A stretch of 64,000 nt of DNA from Lewinellaceae bacterium (GCA_020636075.1 JACJYO010000007.1:1-64000); one strand, 5' to 3'. Positions 36,652 through 44,991 are shown, numbered from the stretch's first letter. Notes: generated by a model not told the origin, from the letters alone. Numbers and translations: made by a program.

Positions 36652-37653
36652 ATGGAAACCTTCAACTGGGACGACATCCTCGACGATATCGCCGACCAAC
36701 GTGCCGTACTCCTACTGGGCCACAATTTCCTGCCCGGCGCCCAGGAGCAACTCCATGCCGCCCTGCTTGAAAAACTCGGCGACAAACTCCAGCATTTCTA
36801 CAGCCGCGACGGCCTCTTTCTTTTCCGCGACAGCGATGCCAAAACAACTGCCCAGCAACTGGCCGCCCGCTTTTTCCGGAACAATGCGCCGGACGACGCG
36901 ATGCTGAAAAAGATCGCCGAAATGCCCTTCCGCCTCATGATCTCGGCTAATCCGGATAAGTTCCTGCCGGATGCCTTTGCCAAGTACAAACTGCGCCTGC
37001 AATTCGACTATTTTTCGAGCAACAACAAGGAAGAGGAGCACAACGTTGGACGCCCCACCGAGGAAAATCCCCTGTTGTACAACCTCTGTGGCAGCGTGGA
37101 AGATCAGGAGTCGCTGATCCTGGATTACGACGACCTGTTCAAAATGCTCAAAACCCTGCTGGCCGACCTGAAAATACCCAATGAAATCCGTCTGCCCCTG
37201 ATGAAAACAACGACCTACATCTTCGTAGGCTTCCATTTTGAGCGCTGGTACACGCAGCTGTTCCTGCGCTACCTGAACATGAACGACAACCAATTCAGCA
37301 ATAACAGCCGCAATTACGTCCTCAATACGACCTTCCGGGATACCGACATGGAGCGCTTCTTCCTCCAGCAGTTCAACATTCTTCGCTACATCGGGGCCGA
37401 CTGGACTTTCTTTGAAGAACTGCACCGGCGTTTCGAAGAAAAGTACCCCGTCAAACTGCGTCGGCTGATTGACCAACTGTCGCCCACGGCTGCCGCCGTT
37501 GCCCAACTCGTGGCCAAGGGCGAAGACGAATCGGCCATCTCCATGCTGAACATTTTCAAAGGCCAGCTGCCTGCCGACGACCAGGAGCAACTGGTCATGA
37601 CTGAGGCTGCCTACAACCAATACCTCGCCGACAAAAAGACGGTACCGTGCTGA
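36652..37653 (+). CDS. SIR2-like effector with a C-terminal effector-associated-type domain (C-terminus frameshifted)
   Basis: 333 residues as read. The SIR2_2-type NADase/deacetylase-like fold shows RAVLLLGHNFLPGAQEQL (nucleotide loop), FRLMISANPDKFLPDAFAKY, LLYNLCGSVEDQESLILDYD and TTYIFVGFHFERWYTQLFLR. The usual catalytic His (in HG) is replaced by Cys at residue 146. In antiphage systems such SIR2 domains deplete NAD. Residues about 275-330 (AVAQLVAKGEDESAISMLNI) look like a helical effector-associated domain (EAD11-like) that recruits a STAND partner. A G appears lost near 37637; restoring it continues the frame through LTEHLNVHLAKVRKSLLDLA to about 37725, directly before the STAND ATG at 37729. 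SIR2 assignment is strong, the EAD call tentative. Confidence 0.85.
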   Translation: METFNWDDILDDIADQRAVLLLGHNFLPGAQEQLHAALLEKLGDKLQHFYSRDGLFLFRDSDAKTTAQQLAARFFRNNAPDDAMLKKIAEMPFRLMISANPDKFLPDAFAKYKLRLQFDYFSSNNKEEEHNVGRPTEENPLLYNLCGSVEDQESLILDYDDLFKMLKTLLADLKIPNEIRLPLMKTTTYIFVGFHFERWYTQLFLRYLNMNDNQFSNNSRNYVLNTTFRDTDMERFFLQQFNILRYIGADWTFFEELHRRFEEKYPVKLRRLIDQLSPTAAAVAQLVAKGEDESAISMLNIFKGQLPADDQEQLVMTEAAYNQYLADKKTVPC

Positions 37654-37728
37654 CCGAACACCTGAACGTGCACCTCGCCAAAGTCCGGAAAAGCCTGCTG
37701 GACCTGGCTAAAAAAAATCGCTTGAACC

Positions 37729-40511
37729 ATGGCTGCCACAAAATCGCGTTACCTCGGGGTGCAGCCCTTCAAAACGAGCGACCAGGACCTCTTTTTCGGC
37801 CGCAACGAGGACATTGAAAACCTGCACGACTTCATTCTACTGGAAAACTGGTGGTGCTGTTCGGCAAATCCGGCTACGGCAAATCCTCGCTTCTCAACGC
37901 AGGCATCATGCCCAGGCTGCTCGACGAACGGCAGCCCCGGCCTTTCGCTTTCACCCCATTGAGGTGCGCTTTACGGACTACGATGAAAAACATGCCATTA
38001 GTCCGCAGGAAACCCTCAAGCGCTTGCTGGGCGCCATCCCCGCCGATCCGGCCGCCGATTTTCTGAACGGCCTGGGCCTCGACGACACACTCTGGTTGCA
38101 GTTCAAGCGCCGGCAGACAGCGTCGGGCGGCCAGTTCGTCCTGCTCTTCGACCAGTTCGAGGAGTTCTTTTCCTACCCTCCGATCAGCAGGAAGCCTTCC
38201 GGCGCCAGTTGGCCGAGTTGCTGTACACCGATATCCCCGGGCACTGCGGGGACAACTGGAGACCCTGGACAACGATGCGCGCCGGTACCTGGCCCTTCCC
38301 ATGCAGATCAAAGCCGTCTTTGCCATCCGCAGCGACCGGATGAGCCAGCTGGATTCCATGAAAGACGTACTGCCTGCCATCCTGCACAAACGCTACGAAC
38401 TGCGCCCGCTCAGCACAGCACAAGCCCGCGACGCCATCGTGCGGCCTGCCAACATCACCGGAGCTGCCTTCAACTCCCGCCATTTGAGTACACCGAAGGG
38501 GCTTGAAGGCCATTCTCCAGGCCCTGACCAGCAAGACCGCCGCTGGCCGCGACAGCGATACGGCCGGCATAGAAGCTTTCAACTCCAGATCCTCTGCGAA
38601 TACCTGGAAAGCCGGGTGCGCGACGGCCTGGTGCCCGACCTCGACGGCAACGGTCTGCCGGATATTTCGGAAGCCGAACTGCCGGAAATGGACACCCTGT
38701 ATGAAAACTACTACTACCGCAAACTCGGTGAATTGCCCGCTGCCGAGCGCGAAAAAGCCCAGCGGGTGCTCGAAGACGCCCTCCTGGCCGAAGACGACGC
38801 CACTGGTGAAGGCCGCCGCAAAAGTGTGGACCGGCTCGACCTGCTCGGTATGGGGCCTGAGCGAGTTTTGCTTGACGCGCTGGAAAAACCTACCTCATCC
38901 GCCGCGAACTGAACACCGTGGGCGGTTACAACTACGAACTCAGCCACGATACCCTGCTGGCGCCGGTGCTGAAAGCGAAAAAGAAGCGCGTAGCCGAAGA
39001 GGAAGCGCAAAAGCGGGCAGCCGAACTGGCCGCCGAAGAAGCCCGGATTGCCCGCGAAAAGATGAGGCGGACCGGCGGCGTAAGCGGGCGTTGGTAACAG
39101 CGTTTATTGCCGGGGCATTAGTGCTGGTTGCATTGGTGGCTATTATTGTTGGTATTTGGCAGACAAGGGTTGCAGATGATGCCATTCGCATGGCTGCGCA
39201 AATTTCTCTTGCCGCTCAAAAAGCGACTCCCTGGCCCTTGTAAAACCCGCGCCGCTGAAGTAAGTGATTCTTTAGCCAGTGTAAAAACCCGGCAGGCAAC
39301 AGCCGCAGAGCAACAGGCCAAACTTGCCCAGGACATAGCCGCCCTGAAAACCAAAGAAGCCAAAACCGCTGCCGACCTCGCTGAAATCAAAAGAAAGAGG
39401 CCAAACTCGCCGCCCTTCAAGCCATTGTAGCGCTCATAGACGCCGCCCGAAAAGACATCCTGAACCTGGACTACGCCGCCGCCTTTTCTAAAATGAAAGA
39501 CGCCGCCGCGCTCGGTTCGGTGCAGGACAGCGTGGCCTTTGAACTCATGGAAGTCGCCTTTTTCCACCACCACTGCGGCCACGACGACCTTGCCCGCGAG
39601 CCTTACGACCTTGCAGCCGATCTTTTAGGCAAAAACAGCCTCAAAGGCCGGATGGATTTTGAAAAACTGGACGCCGCCCGGGCACAATTTTTAAAAGCGC
39701 GGTATTTTGAGAAATGGTGCCGCTTAAAGGCGGACGTTTTCAAATGCAAGGCATAAAGTATGGTGGCGCTGTGAATGAATACGAAGCCTCCGTCGCCAAT
39801 TTTCAACTGTCTAAGTACGAAACTACTGTCTGGCAATACAACCTCTTTTGCGTTGCCAAGGACCGGAGTATCACCCAGCGTATCAGTAATGACAGCAAAA
39901 ATCCAGAATATCATAAATATAAACCCTCTTGGGGCTGGGTGGGCAATAACCCTGTAGTCTATGTCTCCTGGTATGATGCCGCAGAATATGCCAATTGGTT
40001 GAGCGTGCAAATGGAGAAAAAACCCGCTTATATCATTTCGACAGAGTTGGATAGTTCAAATGAATCTGACAGTTCTTGGGATCAATTTAGATGGACGATA
40101 ACACCGGTTCCCAAAGCAAACGGCTTCCGACTACCCACCCAACTGGAATGGGAGTTTGCGGCAAGAGGCGGCACTCATTGCGATGTGTTTGAATATAGTG
40201 GAAGCAATTCAGTGGATTCGGTAGCCTGGTACAGCGACAACAGCGAAAGCCGTACTCATCCCACAGGTGCTAAGAAACCAAACAGCGCCGGTATTTTTGA
40301 CATGAGCGGTAATGTCTGGGAATGGTGCAATGATTGGTATAGCGATTTGCCGGCAGAAAATGCCTTTGGCGCCAAAAAGGGCACGTACCGTGTTACCCGT
40401 GGAGGGAGTTGGTTCATCAACCCAGATGGTTGTCGAGTGGCGTACCCCGGCAGTTACGGTCCGGACTACCGCTTTAACTCCATCGGCTTCCGCCTTGTAT
40501 TCGTCCCGTAG
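37729..40511 (+). pseudogene. STAND NTPase - transmembrane - coiled coil - FGE/C-type-lectin fusion, DGR variable protein, with 13 apparent single-base deletions
   Basis: As given the gene is split over three frames. Adding one base at each of 37844, 37954, 38176, 38234, 38476, 38503, 38577, 38884, 39061, 39218, 39242, 39394 and 39712 (all short homopolymer sites; 39061 lies at AAAAG) gives 931 residues without a stop. Domains: nSTAND NTPase at 1-400 (YLGVQPFKTSDQDLFFGRNE; Walker A GKSGYGKSS about 46-54; Walker B FVLLFDQFEEFF about 137-148; DALEKTYLIRRELN near 390); Ala/Glu/Lys helices and a DEADRRRKRA stretch before one membrane helix (about 457-482, positive side N-terminal); coiled coil 490-560; helical block with FHHHCGHDDLAREPYDLAAD; and an FGE-sulfatase/C-type-lectin domain at 666-931 (GFRLPTQLEWEFAARGG; GNVWEWCNDWY; RVTRGGSW; GFRLVFVP). 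The last ~30 codons form a DGR variable region. It follows the SIR2 gene within 4-76 nt. Real decay is possible, but only deletions are seen. Confidence 0.8.
40401..40487 (+). other. DGR variable region (VR) at the 3' end of the STAND-FGE gene
   Basis: After the RGGSW codons fourteen positions typical of DGR variation are ttc atc aac / gat ggt / tac / ggc agt tac ggt / tac / ttt aac tcc (40413-40481). All fourteen are NNY, as expected when AAY codons of a template are changed at adenines. The intervening framework (P, CRVA, P, PD, R, IGFR) matches the usual DGR framework of FGE-type targets. The template repeat and the reverse transcriptase are not in this window. Confidence 0.75.
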
Positions 40512-40592
40512 TCAGCTGGCAGCCATACCGGCTTTACTTATGAGCAAGAGCGCGTGGCGGAGAAAAATGTGCGGCGGGGGCATGCTGGAGTT
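40473..40592 (+). repeat. DGR 3' flank, copy A
   Basis: From the end of the VR through the stop (40509-40511) and about 80 nt of non-coding sequence. It matches copy B (42383-42502): GTAGTCAG/CTAGTCAG, TGGCAGCC, CCGGCTTT, GAGCxAGAG, GTGTGTGGC/GCGCGTGGC, TGTGCGGCGGGGG. Conservation beyond the stop codon indicates a non-coding role, as expected for the homing signal next to a DGR VR. Confidence 0.75.
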
Positions 40593-40611
40593 TAAATTAA
40601 AACACTTTGTT

Positions 40612-40619
40612 TATCTTTG
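40612..40619 (+). promoter_or_regulatory. -7 box of the DUF488 cassette
   Basis: TATCTTTG at 40612-40619 fits TAnnTTTG; a TTTA at 40591 could be a weak -33 element. It overlaps the TTG that begins the longest reading frame, which argues for a start further in, at GTG 40635. Confidence 0.5.
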
Positions 40620-40634
40620 CTGAAAAATACTCTT

Positions 40635-41519
40635 GTGTATTACCGCCGGAAAATATTGCTCTCCTTATTGCAGGCATTTGACAATAGCTTGGATAAGCTG
40701 CAACTACAGAAATTGCTTTTTTTGTTTTCCAACATGCAAAAAGAGCGGGCTTTTGATTTTGTGCCGTATAAATACGGCTGCTTTTCCTTCCAGGCGAATG
40801 CGGATTTGAATACGCTGACCAAATACGGCCTGGTAAGGAAAACGGAAAAAGGCTGGGAGAAAGCGAGCGACGAAAATTTTATGCCCGGCTTAAAGAAGGG
40901 GGATAAAGCCATACTCTTGGCCGTAAAAGCACTATACAAAGGCAAAACGGCGGCAGAGTTGATCAAAATTACATACAAAAAGTACCCTTACTTTGCCCTG
41001 AACAGCAAAATTGCCGACCAATACCTTTCGCCTGAGGAGTTGGCAAATTTGAGCAAATATGTCGCAACGGACAGTGAAACCTGCTTGTACACCATTGGTT
41101 ACGAAGGTATTTCCCTGGAGCGCTACCTTAATAAACTCATCAGGAAAGACATTAAAGTCTTGTGTGATGTGCGCAAAAATGCGCTCAGTATGAAATTCGG
41201 GTTTTCAAAAAACCAGTTAAAAACAGCCTGCGAAGGCGTAGGGATTGCGTACTATCACTTACCTGAAGTTGGGATCGAAAGTGATCAGCGGCATAACCTG
41301 AACAACCAGGCGGATTACGATCGCTTGTTTGAAAAATACACCTCAGAAACACTGCCTTACACGGTCGAAACCCAGCAATTTATTCTTGACCTGCTGCAAG
41401 AGCATGGGCGAGTTGCACTTACCTGTTTTGAGGCCCACAGTTGTCAATGCCATCGCAGCCACCTGGCAAAGGCTATTGCTGGTTTACCGCAATTCTCCTA
41501 TTCACTCCACCACCTGTAA
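40635..41519 (+). CDS. DUF488-domain protein with an N-terminal SocA/Panacea-like helical domain
   Basis: 294 residues from the GTG at 40635 (the frame opens at a TTG at 40617, but the promoter -7 box overlaps it). The C-terminal half is a DUF488 domain: LYTIGYEGISLERYLNKLIR, KDIKVLCDVRKNALSMKFGF, and LTCFEAHSCQCHRSHLA with the conserved CxCHR. The N-terminal part (DKLQLQKLLFLFSNMQKERA, DFVPYKYGCFSFQANADLNT) resembles the Panacea/SocA-like fold found in antitoxins. DUF488 proteins are of unknown activity but are common in mobile and defence-type gene sets. It is coupled (24 nt) to the next gene, and the pair lies exactly between two copies of a DGR 3' flank. Confidence 0.8.
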   Translation: MYYRRKILLSLLQAFDNSLDKLQLQKLLFLFSNMQKERAFDFVPYKYGCFSFQANADLNTLTKYGLVRKTEKGWEKASDENFMPGLKKGDKAILLAVKALYKGKTAAELIKITYKKYPYFALNSKIADQYLSPEELANLSKYVATDSETCLYTIGYEGISLERYLNKLIRKDIKVLCDVRKNALSMKFGFSKNQLKTACEGVGIAYYHLPEVGIESDQRHNLNNQADYDRLFEKYTSETLPYTVETQQFILDLLQEHGRVALTCFEAHSCQCHRSHLAKAIAGLPQFSYSLHHL

Positions 41520-41543
41520 ATTACCAATTGTAAAGCTGACGCC

Positions 41544-42377
41544 ATGAACCGCAAGAAAATTTTACTGACCGTAACAACCTACCCTCTGCCCTCGCGTAGC
41601 TATGATGAATTAGTATGTACAGCGGGCTTGCTCGAAGATGGTTCCTGGATTCGACTGTATCCCGTGCCTTTAAGTTTTCTTACCCAACTCAAACACGAGG
41701 GCGTAGTAAAAACTACAAAATATACCTGGATAGAACTCAATGTAAAACCTCGCACCGATGACTTCAGACCGGAAAGTCATTCTCCAGCCGATTACCAATT
41801 TAAAGATTTGGTCATTGGGGAGCATCTCGGTACTGAACATAACTGGGAGAGAAGAAAGGAAATCTGTCTCAAAAAGGTATATACCAACCTCACCCAACTT
41901 ATCGAGGATTCCAAAGACCCCGACAATGTATCATTGGCAACATTTCAGCCATCAAGGATAACTGCTTTTGAGGTAGAGAAAGATGAAAGTGACTGGAAGG
42001 AGGTATGGACACAACTCAAGAAACAACAAACTTTATTTCCGGAACAAGAATCGAGCGGAGTTCAAATCAAAAAAGTCCCGTACAAATTTTACTATCGTTT
42101 TCAGGATGATAAGGGGCGTAGCGCACGTCTCATGATTGAAGATTGGGAAATCGGGCAGCTGTATTGGAACTGTCTACGGGATTCCCAAAACGATGAGCAA
42201 AAAGCGATTGAAAAAGTAAAACTTAAGTATGATGTGGAGTTTCGGTTGGAAAAAGACATTTTCCTATTCTTAGGTACTACCAAAGAGTGGCACCGGCGTC
42301 GTTCCGCCAATCCTTTTGTTATCATTGGTGTATTTTACCCTAAAAAGGAAAAGCAACTTTCTTTGTTCAAATTATAG
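41544..42377 (+). CDS. Unrecognised DUF488-partner protein
   Basis: 277 residues. Starts MNRKKILLTVTTYPLPSRSY, DELVCTAGLLEDGSWIRLYP, and ends PFVIIGVFYPKKEKQLSLF. It has a mixed alpha/beta pattern with no membrane helix or signal peptide and several acidic and Trp/Tyr-rich blocks (DWEIGQLYWNCLRDSQNDEQ; TKEWHRRRSANPFVIIG). I believe such proteins accompany DUF488 in other genomes but cannot name the family. It follows the DUF488 gene by 24 nt; its stop (42375-42377) lies 5 nt before the second DGR flank copy begins. Confidence 0.7.
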   Translation: MNRKKILLTVTTYPLPSRSYDELVCTAGLLEDGSWIRLYPVPLSFLTQLKHEGVVKTTKYTWIELNVKPRTDDFRPESHSPADYQFKDLVIGEHLGTEHNWERRKEICLKKVYTNLTQLIEDSKDPDNVSLATFQPSRITAFEVEKDESDWKEVWTQLKKQQTLFPEQESSGVQIKKVPYKFYYRFQDDKGRSARLMIEDWEIGQLYWNCLRDSQNDEQKAIEKVKLKYDVEFRLEKDIFLFLGTTKEWHRRRSANPFVIIGVFYPKKEKQLSLFKL

Positions 42378-42382
42378 AGAGA

Positions 42383-42502
42383 TACGGCGCCAATATTGGC
42401 TTCTGCCTGGTTTTCGTCCTAGTCAGTTGGCAGCCGTCCCGGCTTTTTCTTTGAGCGAGAGTGTGTGGCAAAGTAACCTGTGCGGCGGGGGAGGGATGAG
42501 CC
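42383..42502 (+). repeat. DGR variable-region end and flank, copy B
   Basis: The bases aga tac ggc gcc aat att ggc ttc tgc ctg gtt ttc gtc read R-Y-G-A-N-I-G-F-C-L-V-F-V, equivalent to the end of the VR in copy A; the codons at the variable positions (tac ggc gcc aat) are again NNY. The flank then follows as in copy A, but two bases are missing just before the stop. It looks like the tail of a second, now lost, DGR target gene. Confidence 0.7.
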
Positions 42503-42774
42503 TGCCACGCATTTTTTGCAGACACGAACGAGAAAAATTAGTCGCCGTTACCCGCCGTACAGATTGATTTCGAATGCGCAATGATGCATCATCCCGTGTA
42601 GGGGCGACCCTGGCGGTTGCCCTCTCATCTGGACAACATCAATCGCCAACACGAAATGGTGAACAACCCCAAACCCGCCAACCCCAAACCTTCTAACCGC
42701 CTTTTCCCTACATTTGTCCAATTCAAAAAAATCTCACAACCCCTGGTTACGTTTCTCCTGCGAACTACACTAAC
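42503..42774. other. Spacer upstream of the ECF sigma gene
   Basis: No gene seen. It contains a small hairpin (GGGGCGACC 42601-42609 with GGTTGCCCT 42615-42623), which is a common interspersed element type, and the promoter of the sigma gene. Confidence 0.45.
42709..42716 (+). promoter_or_regulatory. -7 box upstream of the ECF sigma factor gene
   Basis: TACATTTG matches TAnnTTTG and lies 58 nt before the ATG. No clear -33 box is present, so it may need an activator or be a weak promoter. Confidence 0.45.
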
Positions 42775-43365
42775 ATGGCAAATACCAACTGGACCGATGA
42801 AGCGCTGATCGCCGGCATACAAGATGGCGGTAGCGCGCGTGAGGAAGCGTTAAAGCGCATTTATTTGTTGCCGGGCCTGCGCGAGGCGGTACACCGCCAC
42901 GTGCTCGACCACGGCGGCAGCCGGCAAGACGCTCAGGATATCTTCCAGGAAGCCCTGGTGCTGCTCGACCGAAATATACGGGAGGGCCGCTTCGAAGGCA
43001 GGAGTACACTGAGCACCTATTTTGTGGCTATTGCGAAATGGCGTTGGGTAACCATCCGCCGGCAGCAGGGCCGCTACACCGACCTGGCGCCGGCACACTA
43101 CGATGCCGAGGTTGAAAGCCCGGAAGCCGAAGCAATCCGCACCGAATACCGCGAATTGTTTCAGGAAGCCTTGGGCCAAATCGGTGACCGCTGCCGCCAG
43201 CTCCTCCAACTCTACCAGTTGGATCATTCCATGGAGGAAATTGCTGAACGTATGCAGTACAGCAATGCCGACGTGGCCAAAAAAGAAGCCTACCGGTGCC
43301 GCATGCGCTTCCGGGAACTGCTCGAAACCAACCCGGCTTTTGCCGCACTGCTTAAAAACATGTAA
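42775..43365 (+). CDS. ECF-type RNA polymerase sigma factor
   Basis: 196 residues. Sigma region 2 is visible as GSRQDAQDIFQEALVLLDRN and FEGRSTLSTYFVAIAKWRWV (the -10 recognition and melting area); sigma region 4 as LGQIGDRCRQLLQLYQLDHS and MEEIAERMQYSNADVAKKEA, the -35-binding helix-turn-helix. It directs polymerase to a stress or surface regulon not identifiable here. The next gene, 16 nt on, codes a membrane TPR protein in the place of an anti-sigma factor. Confidence 0.92.
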   Translation: MANTNWTDEALIAGIQDGGSAREEALKRIYLLPGLREAVHRHVLDHGGSRQDAQDIFQEALVLLDRNIREGRFEGRSTLSTYFVAIAKWRWVTIRRQQGRYTDLAPAHYDAEVESPEAEAIRTEYRELFQEALGQIGDRCRQLLQLYQLDHSMEEIAERMQYSNADVAKKEAYRCRMRFRELLETNPAFAALLKNM

Positions 43366-43380
43366 ACCGTACCGTCGACC

Positions 43381-44358
43381 GTGAACACCGCTGAACAATA
43401 TTTTGAACAAATCGAACGCTACCTGCAGGGCAAACTGCCGGAAGCGGACGCCCGGGCACTGGAAGCGTACATGGACACCGACCCGGACTTTGCCGCGCTG
43501 GTGCAACAGCATCGCCTGGAGCGCCAGGGCCTGGAATTGCTCGTCGAACGCGACCTGCTCGGCAAAATGCAACAGTGGGACCGGGAGACGGAGATTTTCC
43601 AGCAAACAACCCAGCCGAGCCGCGGGGTCGTGCGCCCCATGCGCTGGGTAATGCGTGCAGCCGCTATTCTGCTCATCGCCTTCGGAACCTACTGGATACT
43701 CGAACAATACGACCCGGCAAGTCCGGAAACCAACGCCCCGATCACCAGTGTCAAACCGGAAATCAAACCCAGGGTGCCTACGGTGCGGCGGTCCAAACCA
43801 ACGCCACCGCGCCAGGCCGCTCCTGCACCTGGCAATGAACCAACATCCGATATCGCCCAACAAGACCCAACACCATCCAACCCGGCGCCCATTGAAGAAA
43901 TGACCGGTGCCAATGCCCCCGACTACGCTGCACTGGCCAACGACTTTTTCCGTGAGCAAGACTTTGTTCCGCCCAAAGGAAGTAAGGGCGGCCAAGCGGG
44001 TTCAGCAGCCTACAACCAGGCGCTCGACAATTTTCAGGACGGGAAATACAACGATGTCGTTTCCAAACTGAAACCCACGCTTGGCAGCGGGACCGATGCC
44101 CTGCAACAAAAAGAACTGATGGCACTTTCGCTGTACAAAAACAAGCAGTTCGACAGTGCGACCACCTACTTCCGCGAAGTTGCCGCCTCCGGCAAACAAT
44201 CCTACGCACAACGCGCCGAATGGGGCATGGCACTTGCCTTGCTCAACCAAATGCCGACGAAGAAGCCGCTGTTCGACCGGGTAATGGCCAATATTTTGAA
44301 CAACCCGCAGCACCTCTATTATGAAAAGGCAAAAAGCCTGGAGGAACGCCTGAAGTGA
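43381..44358 (+). CDS. Membrane-anchored TPR protein, putative anti-sigma regulator
   Basis: 325 residues starting at GTG 43381. The N-terminal ~85 residues (YFEQIERYLQGKLPEADARA; LEAYMDTDPDFAALVQQHRL) are helical and acidic, like an anti-sigma domain; one membrane helix (VMRAAAILLIAFGTYWIL, about 89-106) is followed by a Pro/Thr-rich linker and tetratricopeptide-like helices (YNQALDNFQDGKYNDVVSKL; ALSLYKNKQFDSATTYFREV). The position behind the sigma gene, 16 nt away, supports a regulator of that sigma factor, but there is no zinc-finger anti-sigma motif. The TPR part would be extracytoplasmic. Confidence 0.75.
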   Translation: MNTAEQYFEQIERYLQGKLPEADARALEAYMDTDPDFAALVQQHRLERQGLELLVERDLLGKMQQWDRETEIFQQTTQPSRGVVRPMRWVMRAAAILLIAFGTYWILEQYDPASPETNAPITSVKPEIKPRVPTVRRSKPTPPRQAAPAPGNEPTSDIAQQDPTPSNPAPIEEMTGANAPDYAALANDFFREQDFVPPKGSKGGQAGSAAYNQALDNFQDGKYNDVVSKLKPTLGSGTDALQQKELMALSLYKNKQFDSATTYFREVAASGKQSYAQRAEWGMALALLNQMPTKKPLFDRVMANILNNPQHLYYEKAKSLEERLK

Positions 44359-44583
44359 TTTTGGAACGCGGATTACGCTGATCTTTCGAACACGGATTTT
44401 CACAGATTTTTTCTCAACGAAATACAATCCGCGAGTATCAGCGTTGCGAAGCATCCGCTAAATCCGCGTTCAGATGCGTGTGATTGGAAATAAAAATTGC
44501 GGCTGCCAGGCACTTTGCCGGCAGCCGCTCATGTATAACACCCGATTATGGGTCACCCGTCCGGACGGAGGGTTCGTCAGCGA
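44359..44583. other. Spacer with small inverted repeats between convergent genes
   Basis: Two copies of an AACGCGGATT/AATCCGCGTT type repeat (about 44362-44371 and 44461-44470, inverted) and related ACACGGATTTTCACAGATTTT sequence. These are common interspersed sequences of the phylum. No gene seen. Confidence 0.5.
44499..44528 (-). terminator. Intrinsic terminator of the minus-strand lipoprotein gene
   Basis: GCGGCTGCC (44499-44507) pairs with GGCAGCCGC (44520-44528), loop of 12; on the minus strand it is followed by AATTTTTATTTCC. It lies 55 nt after the minus-strand stop at 44584. Confidence 0.75.
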
Positions 44584-44991
44584 TCAGATCTTCTTGAAAT
44601 GAAGTTCTTCCAGATGGGTCGTATTGTCGTCTTTCAGTTTCATCACAGTGTCGGTTTTCGTCATGATGACCCAGTCGTCGGCCATTTCATCGAGTGCGTA
44701 GGTACCGGCGATTACTAAAATAAGTTTGTTGCTGCTGCTGCTCACCGACCATTGTCCGGTTTTGGTGGATCCATCGGGCAGGTACGCTACCAGGACGCCG
44801 GAATCCTTAAATTCGAAGGAATAGCCGGAAAAATCGTTCGTCTCGTCTTTGTCCTTGTCCCAGTAGTAAGTGACTACCCATTTGGTGCCGCTCAACTGTG
44901 GATTTGTCGGGTTAGAATCGTCAGAAGATGATTTGGAACATGCTGTAAACATCAGCGCTAAAAGCATTGCGGGAAAAATCAGAAGTTTCAT
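44584..44991 (-). CDS. Small exported lipoprotein, lipocalin-like
   Basis: 135 residues from the ATG at 44991 (MKLLIFPAMLLALMFTACSK), a clear lipobox (TACS) type signal. The frame can open at 45003 or 45024 but those starts add only non-signal residues. The mature part has a short Ser/Asp/Asn linker and an eight-stranded-like pattern (LSGTKWVVTYYWDKDKDETN; YSFEFKDSGVLVAYLPDGST; KTGQWSVSSSSNKLILVIAG) as in the small lipocalin-like lipoproteins of Bacteroidota. Ligand unknown. Confidence 0.8.
   Translation of the reverse strand: MKLLIFPAMLLALMFTACSKSSSDDSNPTNPQLSGTKWVVTYYWDKDKDETNDFSGYSFEFKDSGVLVAYLPDGSTKTGQWSVSSSSNKLILVIAGTYALDEMADDWVIMTKTDTVMKLKDDNTTHLEELHFKKI

Noticed and set aside
36712..37620. 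A 302-codon minus-strand frame
   Set aside because: Antisense of the SIR2 gene; no family pattern.
39714..40511. The FGE-type domain as a real formylglycine-generating enzyme or separate gene
   Set aside because: Its ATG is the middle of a sentence (EKMVPLKGG) of the restored larger protein, and the DGR-type variable end points to a binding role.
42383..42502. Copy B as the DGR template repeat (TR)
   Set aside because: A template would have AAC/AAT at the variable positions; copy B has tac ggc gcc aat and lacks the upstream core, so it is a remnant of another variable region.
42850..43995. A 381-codon minus-strand frame
   Set aside because: Antisense of the sigma factor and TPR genes, both clearly recognised.
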